From Macrolepiota albuminosa (Eukaryota; Basidiomycota; Agaricomycetes; Agaricales; Agaricaceae): DNA of 64,000 nucleotides. Made by a program: the position numbers and the translations under genes. The notes under the pieces were generated by a model. That model saw only the letters and a program-made list of their open reading frames with translations, made no database searches and was not told the origin of the DNA. The DNA lies in the NCBI GenBank assembly GCA_027475525.1, contig JAMWFC010000113.1, positions 1,206,230 to 1,270,229 on the forward strand. The letters run 5' to 3'. Shown piece after piece: positions 35,601 through 46,150 of this stretch; the first letter of the stretch is position 1, and every line of letters begins with the position of its first letter.

Positions 35601-36958
35601 ACGATACGTTCTCTTCAGTGGCCAAATTCACAACTCTACGAATCTTTCTCACCCTCGCTGCAACGCTTGATCTCGAAGTACATCAAATTGATGTCATCGG
35701 AGCTTATCTGGAGGGAAATTTGGAAGAAGAGATTTACATGCGGGCACCAACCGGAATAGGAAAAACCAAGTACTGGAGGTTACTCAAAGCGATTTATGGT
35801 CTCAAGCAGGCTGGACGCATGTGGAAAGAGAAGCTACACGACGTATTAATGTGTTTAGGTTTCAAACCCTCTCACGCTGACGATTGCCTCTATATCTTAC
35901 GTTCGAAGGGAAGGATCGTGTTAATCGTCCTGGTCTATGTCGACGATATGGCCGTAGCCGGTAAAGACATCTGTCAAATCTTCTCTTTCAAACGTAATAT
36001 GAGTAAAGAATTTGACATTACCGACTTAGGCGAGATCCATTATTTGCTGGGTCTTCAAATCAAGAGGGACCGAATCAATCACACAATCTATTTGAATCAA
36101 TCCCTCTATGTCGACTCTATACTCGATCGATTCGGCATGACTTCCTGTCATCCCGTCGCCACTCCGTTGCCTACCAATCACAACCTTTCATTGTTGCAAT
36201 CCCCTCACTCCGACAATGAACGTAAAGATTATCAGGAATACGCCAACGGACTACATTATTTGTCCTTGATCGGTTCTCTACTTTACGCCACGCAAACCCG
36301 TCCCGATATCCAGTTTTCAGTCAGTTTATTAGCCCAATTCTCGGAAAACCCTGGCATCCCTCATCTTGCTGGATGCAAGCGTGTTTTACGCTATTTAAAA
36401 GGAACGAAATCTTATAGTCTGAAATTGGGAAATCTTGACACCGGGACGATTGCATTGGTAGGATGGAGTGACTCGAATTGGGCACAGGATCAGTACGACA
36501 GACGTTCCATCAGTGGATGGTGCTACGATATTAATGGTAGTCTCATCTCATGGTCTTCGAAGAAGCAACTCGTAACCGCAACTTCCACGGTCGAAGCGGA
36601 GTATATTGCTTCCGCTAACGCTACTCGGGAAGCTATTTGGCTCCGAAACATATTGAAGGACTTGAACTTCGAGCAAACCGATGCTACGATTATACACACC
36701 GACAATACAGGAAGTATCGCGTTGTCGAAGAATCCTGTTGGCCATTCACGCGCTAAACATATCGATATTCGATTTCATTTTATTCGTGAACATATCAAAC
36801 GTAACAATATCAAGCTTCAATACGTTTCCACTCGCGACATGATAGCCGATGTTCTTACAAAAGCCTTACCAAAAGAAGTATTCGAAAAACATCGTGCCAG
36901 ATTGGGAGTAACGTTACCTACGTTGCCGTCAAGTGGGAGTGTCGAGGAAATTGACTGA
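32618..36958 (+). CDS. Copia-C Gag-Pol polyprotein, about 1446 aa
   Basis: Single open frame. Gag of the copia type (FPKFNGTNYHVWADNMKSAL) is followed by a CX2CX4HX4C knuckle (CHNCGEKGHWHPKC, about 288-301). Protease has LLLDSAASSHMIAD (about 344), with DSA instead of the commoner DSG. GAG-pre-integrase reads LWHRRLGHISPRTIKAM. The integrase core has LVMDLTGP, IIRTDNGNEFVNS and PQQNGIAERTI. Reverse transcriptase has VLVYVDDMAVAG (YVDD about 1107). RNase H has GWSDSNWAQDQYDRR and STVEAEYIASA. The frame stays open from the LTR, so an upstream ATG at 32552 is also possible, but the ATG in the primer-binding site is the usual copia layout. The stop lies in the 3' LTR. Confidence 0.93.
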   Translation: MGPAAVNDNTSETLQFPKFNGTNYHVWADNMKSALLAKGLWGVVSGRETRPPKPPAEYSELLAPSCPKSDEMPESPYKEGDDLMKAMQTKEFSTWEHAQEKYLRWVTRDDSAIGLIRAAMEYTQREAITDYTSSKNVWDQLRKNYVDQHSGMNIHYYYQQMYAKQWDGKSPLTDHLGFYMVIRRRFIDAGHKIDDFTILNAILLSLPKTPTWDVVKQNLLLRSTSLTLDMVSTELLSVHDRLTLEDSATTKTLAFVSKKERNSSGSKNDHKFVKKSSKPKREPKPDNVCHNCGEKGHWHPKCPKLIKSRPVGNANLSVSTHDNDSREVGKLLMASDKGMPSGLLLDSAASSHMIADRSLFTSYHPVENQHISVGGMNTLTVVGEGTIAFRTCLPDGVMDVQLQNVLHIPGLGANLISLGSLQRAGATINGLAYGMSLAWNGKEFLHANLIGTNGTLYRIATMTLGIEDNNVAYIASRPTMRLWHRRLGHISPRTIKAMIDRDLVTGVNLKLPREFDRLCSGCAEGKAIRPPLPDRSQTQYNKNELLVMDLTGPMNVPTWDGKRYALAVVEASKRFPAGTLLENKEETYSAVRDNVARYEREGGKLVKIIRTDNGNEFVNSVMRDFCRQNGILHQTTNPYRPQQNGIAERTIAILMEMVRSMLHASKMDLRYWGEAFLYAIHIRSVTPTSALQGKIPYTEWYGRKPDLSHIRIFGSLGWAHVPKEVRHGKLESRAVRVRMLGWWNDETKGYKLEDLENGKLIASRDVEFYEDDTPSELARLDPGLTSSTADEINDFIDTAIYPESSQPLSVSIPKPTSESEVETQLIGDNSQIDMSDDDLPIEDLQYPSPVPVSPPASRASTPSVPPAPRKKAKWSDLPKREPSTRTKRLPIRYQQSEGEDEPANTMAFIAVSGPGIEEALKSPQAEEWRRAIENEYDQLLRKKVFEEVEDLPPGKKAVGSKVVLKEKLDEKGNHAKFKARIVAQGFSQIPGIDYNDTFSSVAKFTTLRIFLTLAATLDLEVHQIDVIGAYLEGNLEEEIYMRAPTGIGKTKYWRLLKAIYGLKQAGRMWKEKLHDVLMCLGFKPSHADDCLYILRSKGRIVLIVLVYVDDMAVAGKDICQIFSFKRNMSKEFDITDLGEIHYLLGLQIKRDRINHTIYLNQSLYVDSILDRFGMTSCHPVATPLPTNHNLSLLQSPHSDNERKDYQEYANGLHYLSLIGSLLYATQTRPDIQFSVSLLAQFSENPGIPHLAGCKRVLRYLKGTKSYSLKLGNLDTGTIALVGWSDSNWAQDQYDRRSISGWCYDINGSLISWSSKKQLVTATSTVEAEYIASANATREAIWLRNILKDLNFEQTDATIIHTDNTGSIALSKNPVGHSRAKHIDIRFHFIREHIKRNNIKLQYVSTRDMIADVLTKALPKEVFEKHRARLGVTLPTLPSSGSVEEID

Positions 36959-37297
36959 CAACTTCGGTTACACGGCAATTTGCTCTAACGTCATATGTTA
37001 TTGTCATAAATCCGTATGTTTCATTTTGTTCATGTCTTTTTCAAATATTTTTTATATACGACTTACTCATACTATTCAAAAAGCCCTCGACCCTACTCCA
37101 CATGTCTTACTTTCATTATTAGTTAAAAACGCGTTGCCACCTGGGGTCAAAATCGTCTTCGATTATTGACTCCCAGGTGAGCCTCTATCATTTACTTCTC
37201 ATTTTTACTTGTACTTATAAAATTGTCTTCGATTATTGACTCCCAGATTAAATTGTATTATACTATCAATTATACGATATTGCGATATGCTGCGACA
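36940..37297 (+). repeat. 3' LTR of Copia-C
   Basis: 358 bp; no difference from the 5' LTR was found on side-by-side reading. The last polyprotein codons overlap its first 19 bases. Confidence 0.92.
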
Positions 37298-37470
37298 ACT
37301 AGACTTGAAAAGCGTCATCGTAATGCGTGAGTCTACGCCTTGTGTGATTTCGAGGTCGATTCATTCTAGGGCTTCTTCATGGGAAGTCCCAGTTTGATGA
37401 TAGTAAATAACTAGGGCTTTTTTATGTAGCACAGAGAACAATTCTACCTACAGTCAGCATATGATTGTTC
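37298..37470 (+). repeat. Dispersed repeat R, copy 1, right part
   Basis: Continues copy 1 of R after Copia-C (acttgaaaagcgtcatcgta, gtgagtctacgccttgt, tttatgtagcacagagaa). The inverted copy at 52790-53040 carries the same segments. Confidence 0.65.
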
Positions 37471-37607
37471 ACACTCGCAAACACGAAATCCATCTTACTC
37501 CGCAATAATATTTCCACCTAAAAAAAGTCCATAATAATCTCAATACGCATACAACATGTATACACATCGACATAGATCACGAACAAAAAAAAAACCACGA
37601 CTCCTGT

Positions 37608-39510
37608 TCAGACCAGCCCTCCCAAAAGCCGCACAGCACAAAACACCCAGACGCCAAACCGCATCCACCCGGGAACCCTTGCGCTCGGCACAGCCAACGA
37701 GAGCGCTCGATTCTCACAAAACGCAGGGTCCGGATAAGCCTCGACATACTGCGTCTCCCTCTCCTGCTCTACCCCAACCTTCCGAATCCACTTATACCTC
37801 CACCCAGCCTGATACGACCACTCATGTGCGTTCTCCGTCTTCCACGTCCACTGGACCCACCCCGCCGCCGCGCGCTCATACGTGCTCGCCTGTGCCTGCC
37901 AGTACTCCCCCAAGAACTTCTTGTACGACTTGCTGAAGCCCTCGGCGTTCCCCGTCAGGCCCTCGCACGTCTGTGCGCTCCTGTGGTCCTTGTCAAGCGA
38001 CCCGTCGTACCGGGAGCCCAAGAAGCGGCCGTTGAGGTACGCTGCACAGTCCGTCGCGGCCGGGCTCCACTCGCCTACGATCACCCATAACCTGGACGTC
38101 TCGAGCTCTGCGCTCTGCGCGCACGCCGCTGTGATATGCTCATCGTAGGTCATGCCGACCTCCTATGGATGTTTAATGATTATACGCCAGCGTATGTTTG
38201 TTTTTGTCACTTACGTGATCGGTGAACATCTGGTACTTGTGGATGTCCATGAGCACGCCTTGGTAAGTGGGGTAAACCATGAAGTCTTGGTATTTCCAGT
38301 ACTCGAGGCCTTGGAAGGCGTCGGAATATATGACGGCGGCGTTGCTTTCCGTCGATTGGTCCGGATGGCTTACAAAGATTGACTTGGTGAGCGTGCGCCA
38401 ACGGCGGTTGAGATTGTGGGATCAAACTAACCGTATATCCTGATAGCTATCATAGTAGAACTATAGTATACCTCAACGACGAATCAGTGTTTTGACTCCA
38501 ACGACGACGTACCTGCGTCAAGACACTCAACATCTGATCGGGATCCAGAGTTTTCTGTGGCCATGGACTGATTGATTAATCCCTCGTGAGCCATGATCAT
38601 TGGCGATTGAAAAAGATAAAGGAAACACACGCGTTCAAAACGGAGATAGCAGTGACAACCGGGTTGTTCTTATACATGGAGATGAGCTGTCGAAGAACCT
38701 CACGCGTGCGATCCACATTTGACTGCTCACGATACCAAGATCTGCGGTTGGTAACTGAGTAACCCAGCCAGGTGACGACATTAAGGGACTTACACGTTCG
38801 TCGCTTGTCCCGAGTTGTCGAGACTAGAGCATACGAATATCAGACACACAGCCGTACCCAGAACTGCCCACGTACCCATTCTGACTCCCAGGCGCACCTA
38901 AACGCACAAGTTTCCAAGATAACCCACGGATTCGAGAGAGAGAGAGAGAGAGAGAGGACTCACCATGCAACGATATTATCACTTTGAGGTTATACTTTTC
39001 AGCCCAAGCGATAGACTTGTTGAGGTACAGAAATTGGCCCGAGATGTACGGCTCTGTCTCTATAGTCCCGAATGCCCAATAACCAATGGGAATACGGACA
39101 TGATTGAGGCTTTACAACCTAGTTTAAACCCTGCACTGAACTTGGACAAATAAAATAAAACTTGCCCCGTCTGTGAGATTTCCTCGAAATCGGATTCGGT
39201 GATCCATGTATCCCAATGGTGCTGGAGAGTGTCACGAACGGTTTCAGAGGGCTGATAGTGACAGAAGGTGTATTCGTCGACGACACGGTCGTCTAGTCCG
39301 TCGAACAAGCTGGGAGTGATCCATGGCTGTAAAGGGTAAGAAGTCTGTGAATCAAGCGGATGCGAATGGCGGAGGACATGCCTCGATGACAAGCCACCCG
39401 CCGAGGTTGACACCGCGGACCTTGTCGTTGGCGAAATCAAAAGTAGGCGTAAAGGCGACAGAGGCAGAAAAGAGGGTGAGGGCGAAGAGGAGAACCTTGT
39501 ATAAACCCAT
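37608..39510 (-). CDS. GH5 exo-beta-1,3-glucanase-like protein, acid/base Glu apparently replaced
   Basis: Family of secreted fungal glucan 1,3-beta-glucosidases acting on wall beta-1,3-glucan. The ATG at 39510 opens a signal peptide ([20 protein letters not shown]). Spliced exons give [103 protein letters not shown] and [20 protein letters not shown]. The nucleophile Glu in VGEWS is present. Family members carry a general acid/base Glu in a LLNEP-type motif. Here the exon ends VTAISVLNA(GC) and, after the intron, continues TCCATGG, giving NAPW, so Ala stands where Glu is expected. The C-terminus (after KWIRK) is longer than usual and hydrophobic. Transcription probably starts in block P at 39511-40224. 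Confidence 0.8.
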
Positions 39511-40224
39511 GCTATACAGGGAACGACTCTTGGAGCGAAAAAGGCTAGAGATAGATGGCGGATTAAATAGTTGACTACCTCGCAATTGTAAGACTAGCGC
39601 CAATTGTATGTGTTGAACAATGACAAAGAGATGGGCGTGTCGTTAATAAAGCCGTCATCTGGATCCATCCTGAACACGAGATTATGCGGCTATGGTGGAA
39701 GGAATTTCCATTGCAATTGAAGTTTTCCATACTACATAAGCTGAGGGCGTCGTTTGCTGGAGTGGTTGCGCTAATTTCCATTGTCTCTCATTCTCTGTAT
39801 TGTTCAGGTCAACGTAGTATTTCTTTTTTCTTTTCTCAAGAGAATGAGTAGCTCTTTTGTGACTAGTTCAAGCTGTTGTTGGTTGTAGAATAGAATAAAA
39901 AAAAAGGTCGCTCTGTGGGCGTCGATGAATTGCCCCAAACCACAAAGAAAAGAGTATTGTACCAGTCTGGAATTGTTTCTTTGCATAGAAACATAGCGGT
40001 GTTTGTGTTGCAAGCGTGAACGTTTAGACAAGAAAGCTTCCCTGGATTTTGAGGCCTGAGGTATCTACTCCGCAGATGAACAATATCATACAAAGTGTCG
40101 TTTGTCAAAGTGTGGGTACGTCAAGAGCGATTACGATGGCCTTTGACATTGCAAGCAGCTTTTGCAAGTACGCAAGTGCTGAGACCTGCAGAGCTTTTCT
40201 AAGACTAAGAACCGGTCACAGGAT
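39511..40224 (-). promoter_or_regulatory. GH5 upstream region = block P, copy 2
   Basis: The part from about 39640 to 40224 duplicates 31140-31842. It ends ggtcacaggat, where the Crypton-like element begins. The sequence order matches copy 1 up to gtcacaggat and then jumps into the element. Confidence 0.65.
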
Positions 40225-40578
40225 GTATCAGAACGGAGGAGGTCACCGGGTGACGGCTGGTAACGTCACGTGGCCCTGGCAATTGGCGTGCCCGGGCACC
40301 TGCCGTCACGCTAGGGACATGTCCTGCGTCACCGCCTACCATGTTAGCTAGAGTAGCCTCGTTCGACGCCAATCGACAGTTTTTCTTCGCCCGTTTGGAT
40401 GCGTTCGACATCGTGTCTCGGACCTCGATCCCAGTTTGGGCATTTTGAGATCCCAAACACGGTCGATGACGACTGGTGCCTCATTTTGTCGCGCTTTCAT
40501 CCACCGGCACTCCTCTTTTGTCCTTTTTTCAATCTTATCTCTCTCTCCCTTTGGACAACGACCTGGCGACTCAGAAAA

Positions 40579-42233
40579 ATGCCGACCGTGCACTTGGAGT
40601 GCAGCCGCTCTCTCATGGTGACAACAACTCCCAACGGTGCCCCTAGGCCCTATGAGGCCTCTGATCTTATGTGAGCGCCCAATCTTTTTATATCAGTTCC
40701 TTTGCGTTCATGCGTTCTTTTTCCTCCTGTCCAGGTTCCTCAAGAGGTCTGAGCTCCTCAGGTTCATCGGGAGGTAGCGCTCATGCTGGCCTGAGGATGT
40801 CCCATTCAACACAAAGACCAACAAGACCCAGCTCCGGACTGCTCTTCTTGATCCGCATCACAGTTTCACAACAATGCAGCCCTGAGTGCAGACTTGTTTT
40901 TCTGGTGATGTTGACTATGATCCATTTGCCGTAAGTTAACTCACCCTTTCTTAACTGGCTGTTTGTTGGCTCATTGTTTTCTCGTACCTGCCAAACCTAA
41001 TGCCAATGCCCAGCAATTGATTGAGCAATTGCAGCTGCAAAGCTCCACTGCTGCCTTCCTTCTAGCCCTGCCACTGCCTGAGCCCTCAGCAAGGATGGAA
41101 ATGCAGGCCCAGTTCTTACCACCCATTGGTAATGACACCAACCAGCAGTGTGTAGGTCATTCTAAAGTTTCTACTCAATACAGATCTGCACTAATTGGTG
41201 TCAACAGTTTCTGCATGTCTATGTTGAAGACACTCACTTTATGCCAACCTTCAAGTCAAGTGCCGACATCATCATTAATGTTGAAAACACATTCCATGGA
41301 GATCAGGGGCAAGGTGTCTGGTATGTAGCTTCAAGAGTGCTTGTGTAAAAGTTGCAGGAGAGTGCTTGTAGGATTACTGGCCCTGGTTTGTGATATTCTC
41401 AAATTTCTTTCACCCTTCATCTATATCTACATGTCACAGGCCTTGTCAGGATTGGCATTGCAGATCTACTGGACCCTGAGTTTACTCAATCCTTTGTCGA
41501 AGCACCTGTGACCGAAATGGCTTCTGCTCCCATGAGCCTCTTCTTCCTTGTCATATTGGACTTGACAGCATCAACACTTGTGCTGCACATTGCTGGTCAA
41601 CATGTGTTGCTTTTGTCCTTCCTAAGGTTTGTCTCATTCTGACTTGTTTATAGATCAATCAATTCGAGACTTGGTTTTTACCAGATCCAAGTTACAATGA
41701 TGCCAGCTCAGCATCAAATATGCATTGTTCACTCCGTTTAATTTCAAAGAAGTTCAAGCATGTTGTCTCAAAGCTTGTCACCATTGCTACATTACATACA
41801 GGATATACAACATTTTGCCGCTTGAAGAACACTGTTGTTCAAAACCAAGCCATACCTCCTCTGTGGAATTTTGCTGCTCAGTTCTGGGAGGACTTCTACA
41901 AGAAGGATTGTAATATGGTCTTTGGTGAAGCAGCTTTAGCAGTAAGCTGCTGCTTTTGAGAATTGACCTTTTGAACTTACTGACCTTCTTTTGTTTAAGG
42001 AAAAATTGATCATCGCAGAATGTATCTATGATGCCCTCAAAATTTGCAGCTCAGCAGTTCAGCAAGCTATTGAAGGTAATCAATTGGTTGAGCGCTACAC
42101 AGATATAGATGAGGATTTTGATGCTGAGGTTGCCAGGGAGGTTGCAGCCATATGTGATCCCCCTTGTGGGTGGCAAAAGCTATTTGAATTTCTTCATGAG
42201 TGGGAATCAGATCATTCCTCTCAATCACATTAA
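40579..42233 (+). pseudogene. Uncharacterised partner gene of the Crypton-like element, decayed
   Basis: Starts MPTVHLECSRSLMVTTTPNG at 40579. Exon 1 ends at 40670 and exon 2 begins at 40735 (FLKRSELLRFIGR), but TAG follows at 40775. The same frame continues as CWPEDVPFNTKTNKTQLRTA. A further stop, or a one-base shift, follows near 40885. Later pieces in changing frames read VEDTHFMPTFKSSADIIINV (about 41225) and, near the 3' end, CDPPCGWQKLFEFLHEWESD, ending at 42233. I recognise the overall pattern as a recurring Agaricomycete protein of unknown function, but no named domain. Its position inside the element suggests a mobile passenger gene. Exon structure in the middle is uncertain. Confidence 0.5.
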
Positions 42234-42716
42234 TCTACTGCTGCATAATCATTTTCTATATCCAATTCTCGCTGACAACTTTAGCCCTTCTTTTTTTTCA
42301 AACTATGTATTTTCTTTTGTATGTACATAAAATACAAGCGAATCAAATGTTTTTTTATGCAATAGAGTGTGAGCAGTACACTATTTCAAGAAATAAGGAA
42401 ATCTTTTGCAGTATCAAAATTACATACAAATTTCACCAAAAGTCATTTCAGTTCAACTGACAGACCTGTCTATACCTTTGATGATCTCTTCAAAGAACTT
42501 TCCATTTCTCTTCTGAAGGCAATTGATGAAGGCATATGTGTTCTTGAGGTGAGGTACTGAGGGGGTAGGAATAGAATATGTCGATGTAAGATATTGTAGG
42601 GCATGTTCAGCATTCCAATGCAAGCAGCTACTCAGCATTTCAATTAGCATAATAACCTTTTTTCAACATAATGCTTCAGTCTTGGCAGCAGAATTATTCC
42701 GATGCCAGCAAGCACC

Positions 42717-44742
42717 TCAAGTGTCTGTCAGCTGTGAAATAGACAAGCAGCCATCAATGCCATGCACCCATTCGTTCCAAATATCAGTAATTGATAGGCT
42801 TGAGTTTTTGTTTTTTGGCTGCCAGTAAATATAAATTGAAAGCCACTTGTCATCTTGGTTTTCTGTTGTTGATTGTTCCCATTTGAATTGATGCTTTGCA
42901 AGTTTATCAGCAGAATAGATAGCCTCGAGTTTGGTAATACAAACAAGTTGCTGAACTCTCTCAAAAGAATCATTTGAAAGAGGGAAAGTTGTAAATGGAT
43001 ATACATTTCCAGATGAACTGACTGTTTGGGCAGATGTGACAGCCATAATTGGCAGAGTAGGTGGTGAGAGTGTTGACGAAGGCTCAGGTGACAGCACAGG
43101 CTGAAAATGTGACACATTGGACAAAGTGAGCTCAGGTGGTTGTAATAATGGTGACTTTGAGCTAACAGTAGTACCATCTGCTGAGACTTGAGCAACAAAA
43201 TCATGAATATATATCATGTCGAAACTCACCAAGCAATGACAAAGTTACCTTCCATTGTTTAGACTTGTATTGAAACTGAGCTCGAATTAATGCATCAAGA
43301 ATCTGGAGTTGAGCATTGATATGTGCATGCTCTTGGCACAATTCATCTTGTGCATGTTCTTGATGTAAATTGCTAGTAGTAAGAATTCCTTGAAGTGATG
43401 CCGCCATGGTCTCTGGCAAGTCCTTCAACTGTTGTTGAGCTCCAACCTCAGCTTGTTGAATCAAGATAGTGGCATGTGCTGAGAATGCAGCAAAATTGAG
43501 AGAATTGAAGGGGAGAAACTGAAAAATTGAACACTGTGAATATCATGGATATAGGACAGCAGCATCTTGGAGTATCACAGTGTGTAAACGCTCAAGGAGA
43601 GAAAGAAAGTGAGAGAGTGCCACATCTGTTGCCCTGCTGCCATGCCTTTTCTTCTTCTATCCAGGAAAATATCATAGAGGCAAGTGCTGCTGGAGGTTCT
43701 ATATAAAATAGGTTGTACATATCAATTAAAAATCACATACCAAGTGCATCTTGAGCAAAAAAATAAAAATCTTGTCTTTTGCCATTGAATAATGCTGCAG
43801 CAAGCATCACATCAATGGGTAGCATCTGATCATAACAATTCCAAAGTGTTCCTTGACTCCAGTTTCCAAGGGCTTTTGCTATTGCCATGCTAAAAAGAAG
43901 CATAGCATGATCACAGATTCTAATGTGTACCTGCAAGTTTGTGCCCTCAAATTGAAGACACCACATTGATGCATATGTGATCTCTTCTCATGTGTAAGTA
44001 TCTGTTAAGAATATGTAGTGTCAAAAAGATCCTGATAGAGTTCAAATAACTGTGTCTGACCTGCTATTGTGCCTTTTGCCTTGGAGATCTGAGCATCTGC
44101 ATTATGCTCACTCTCACCAGTTTGTGCATTTGCTTCATAGGTCCATATACGAGCATCTTCACAGAGGGGCCGTAGTGCTTCAATTTCATTCTTGTACTCA
44201 TGTTCATGTGTATGTCTCCAATTTTTGAGTGCACTGATGCACTGCTTGATTGTCTTGTAACCCAATCGTGTTCCTGGTATCAGCTCCCCATCTGAATTAT
44301 TCTTTATAGATGTGATGTCAGTTATGTAAAAACACCTTGGTATTGTAACAGTTAAAACACACCTTTGGACACATTGTTTCAAACTTGAGAAATGCTGCAA
44401 CATTACATGCTGTGATAGGAAAAAGAGCTGTCATGAAATTAACATAATTCTTGATGTGCCAGAGATATGTGATTTCAGTTCCCTTGCCTGTCTTCATTGC
44501 CTCTCGTAGATCCTTTCTTTCAGCATGTGTCTTGTCATCCATTGTCAAGTAGGAAGTATGGAGATCAGCAATAGGATTCCTGATGTAGGATTGAGGGCTA
44601 CAATCTTAGAATCGAGATTATCCTCATCAAATGAATACAGAACATTCTCAGATCTGGTGTTGCAAGAGTTTTCTAGCAAGAGCTGATGAACCATGTCAAA
44701 CTGTTGCTTTGCCAGCAAGGCTGAGGTAGACTTTGATGACAT
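42717..44742 (-). pseudogene. GCR1_C-domain / tyrosine-recombinase-like protein of a Crypton-type element, core deleted
   Basis: Starts MSSKSTSALLAKQQFDMVHQ at 44742. Pieces continue as DDKTHAERKDLREAMKTGKG, YLWHIKNYVNFMTALFPI, ACNVAAFLKFE and SDGELIPGTRLGYKTIKQCI, the N-terminal half of this recombinase-like family. At 43966-43733 ICDHAMLLFSMAIA runs straight into KALGNWSQGTLWNCYDQ. From memory of the family, the catalytic middle normally lies between these parts, so it appears deleted. The Tyr of CYDQ may be the old catalytic Tyr. Then come LQDAAVL, QQLKDLPETMAASLQG and a C-terminal GCR1_C-like DNA-binding region (ITDIWNEWVHGIDGCLSIS). Frames change several times, so it is probably inactive. 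Confidence 0.55.
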
Positions 44743-45186
44743 TGAGAAAGAGAGATAGATATCTCAGCTGTGGAGTTGAGATTAGAGCGGGTGGCCAAAA
44801 TTGACTTCCAAGGCAGCCGAATTTTTGACAAAAATGAAGGAGTCGGCCATTAAAGGATGATTAAACCAGTTTATTTGCTTTTTGGAGCTAGACAACAGGG
44901 TGGTGTCCTACTGGATACAGAAGTGATAAGCCTGTAGTAGAGTAGAGTATCAAACTAGAGAAATGTCGATGATGGCAATGAGCGAAAGAAACAAATTCAT
45001 ACTGATTGTTAGCTGATTGTCTGTGTGAATGATGATCAATGATATCTATCTAATCTTAGCCAGCTTTCCGAGATTGGCTGAGTACTATCGCTTATAAGGT
45101 ATTGAACTGGTTACGTGCCTACAGGTAATTGGAGGTCACCAGGAGGGTCACCAGCGGTCATACGCAGTCAATGATACACTCTATAT

Positions 45187-45532
45187 AGTAACGTGGGACA
45201 ACCATTTTAGGCAAAACGCGTTATGTACTTAACGGTTTACCGTCTGATTAAGCGACCGGGACGCTCACAACTGGCATCGCAGTCAAGAACTCCTTCAACT
45301 CACCAAATAAATGCTGGGAAACGAAAAACACACTCTTGAACCTCCCAACTGCTGTTCCTTCCACGTGCACACAGTCCGACGCGCGTCTTTTCTTTCACCG
45401 GCAACACGAACCACGCACACGCGGTCTGTTATACATATACATAACTCAGCGCTCACTCAGAACCAAAGCCCCCCCCTCCACTCCTGTTGAAGTCTTTCAA
45501 AGCCCGCGAACACGCAACAACAACAACAATGG
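45187..45532 (+). repeat. Dispersed repeat R, copy 2, left part
   Basis: Resumes at agtaacgtgggacaacc right after the Crypton-like element and follows copy 1 (31843 onward) up to the caacaatgg near 45532. Confidence 0.65.
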
Positions 45533-45536
45533 ATTG

Positions 45537-46150
45537 GGCAAGATGTGAGGGGGTTGTTGCCCGGGGTTAATTTTGGCGAAAGATTAGATTACCGTATTCC
45601 CTTTCATCTCTTCACACTTATCACACCTCATTCCATTGTTCCCTTTCACTCTTATACCTGCAAACGGCATGTAGGGCGCCTTGTCGTCTCACACTGCGCT
45701 CGCAGGTAAGCTACTATTCACTTATTGTACCGTCGTCTCACACTGCGCTCGCAGCGCATGCTCGTACTAGATCCTCGACTTACTACGTTACGCAAACGCG
45801 TCTTTTGTCGCCCTCCCCATCATCCCTATTTCATTCCATTCATTCTACCTTACAATATCACGCATCCGTTTTTCCTTTGTTTTGTCTTTATTTACCTACT
45901 CAGTCCCTCGTAGTTAGCTTGAGAGTTTTCCGGCTCTTCTCTCTCTCTCTCTCTCGCGGGAGGGAGGGAGGGAAACCCGGCGCTCGAGAACTCATTAGGA
46001 CTCAAAGAAATCAAAGTTTGTTTTCTTTCCCGCAAACACCACGCCCGGACTGTCAACCTAAAAAAAAAAAAACGCCTTCCTACATACGTCTACCTCATCA
46101 TCCTCTTAATCTTAATCCCTCACCAACCGTCAACTCGTCAGTCTCGGATT
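45537..46150 (+). repeat. Insertion in repeat R: probable copia 3' LTR fragment
   Basis: Absent from copies 1 and 3 of R. It opens with a purine-rich gatgtgaggggg followed by tgttgcccggggttaa, which parallels the polypurine tract plus LTR start of Copia-B. It contains a repeated block cgtctcacactgcgctcgca and a (CT)n run near 45940. No target duplication could be fixed, so the class is tentative. Confidence 0.4.

Larger units (their letters stand above)
32256..37297 (+). mobile_element. Copia-C: intact Ty1/copia retrotransposon
   Basis: 5,042 bp with 358-bp LTRs (32256-32613 and 36940-37297) that appear identical. The perfect 5-bp target duplication actag is at 32251-32255 and 37298-37302. 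One uninterrupted gag-pol frame. It sits inside repeat R; the undisturbed sequence order is visible in copy 3 of R. It looks recent and possibly still able to move. Confidence 0.93.
40225..45186 (-). mobile_element. Crypton-like element with GCR1_C protein and an opposed partner gene
   Basis: Boundaries come from an internal empty-site comparison. Copy 1 reads gtcacaggat|agtaacgtggg at 31835-31855. In copy 2 the two halves are at 40214-40224 and 45187 onward, with 4,962 bp between. The insert begins GTATCAGAACGG and ends TGATACACTCTATAT, so GTATCA/TGATAC form short inverted ends. GGTCACC motifs recur just inside both ends. It holds two convergent genes, both damaged. No LTR, poly-A tail or DDE transposase was seen. 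Cryptons are tyrosine-recombinase elements without long inverted repeats, which fits. Confidence 0.65.

Noticed and set aside
38935..38960. (AG)n run near the GH5 gene as a regulatory element
   Set aside because: It is a short microsatellite within an intron, with no sign of function.
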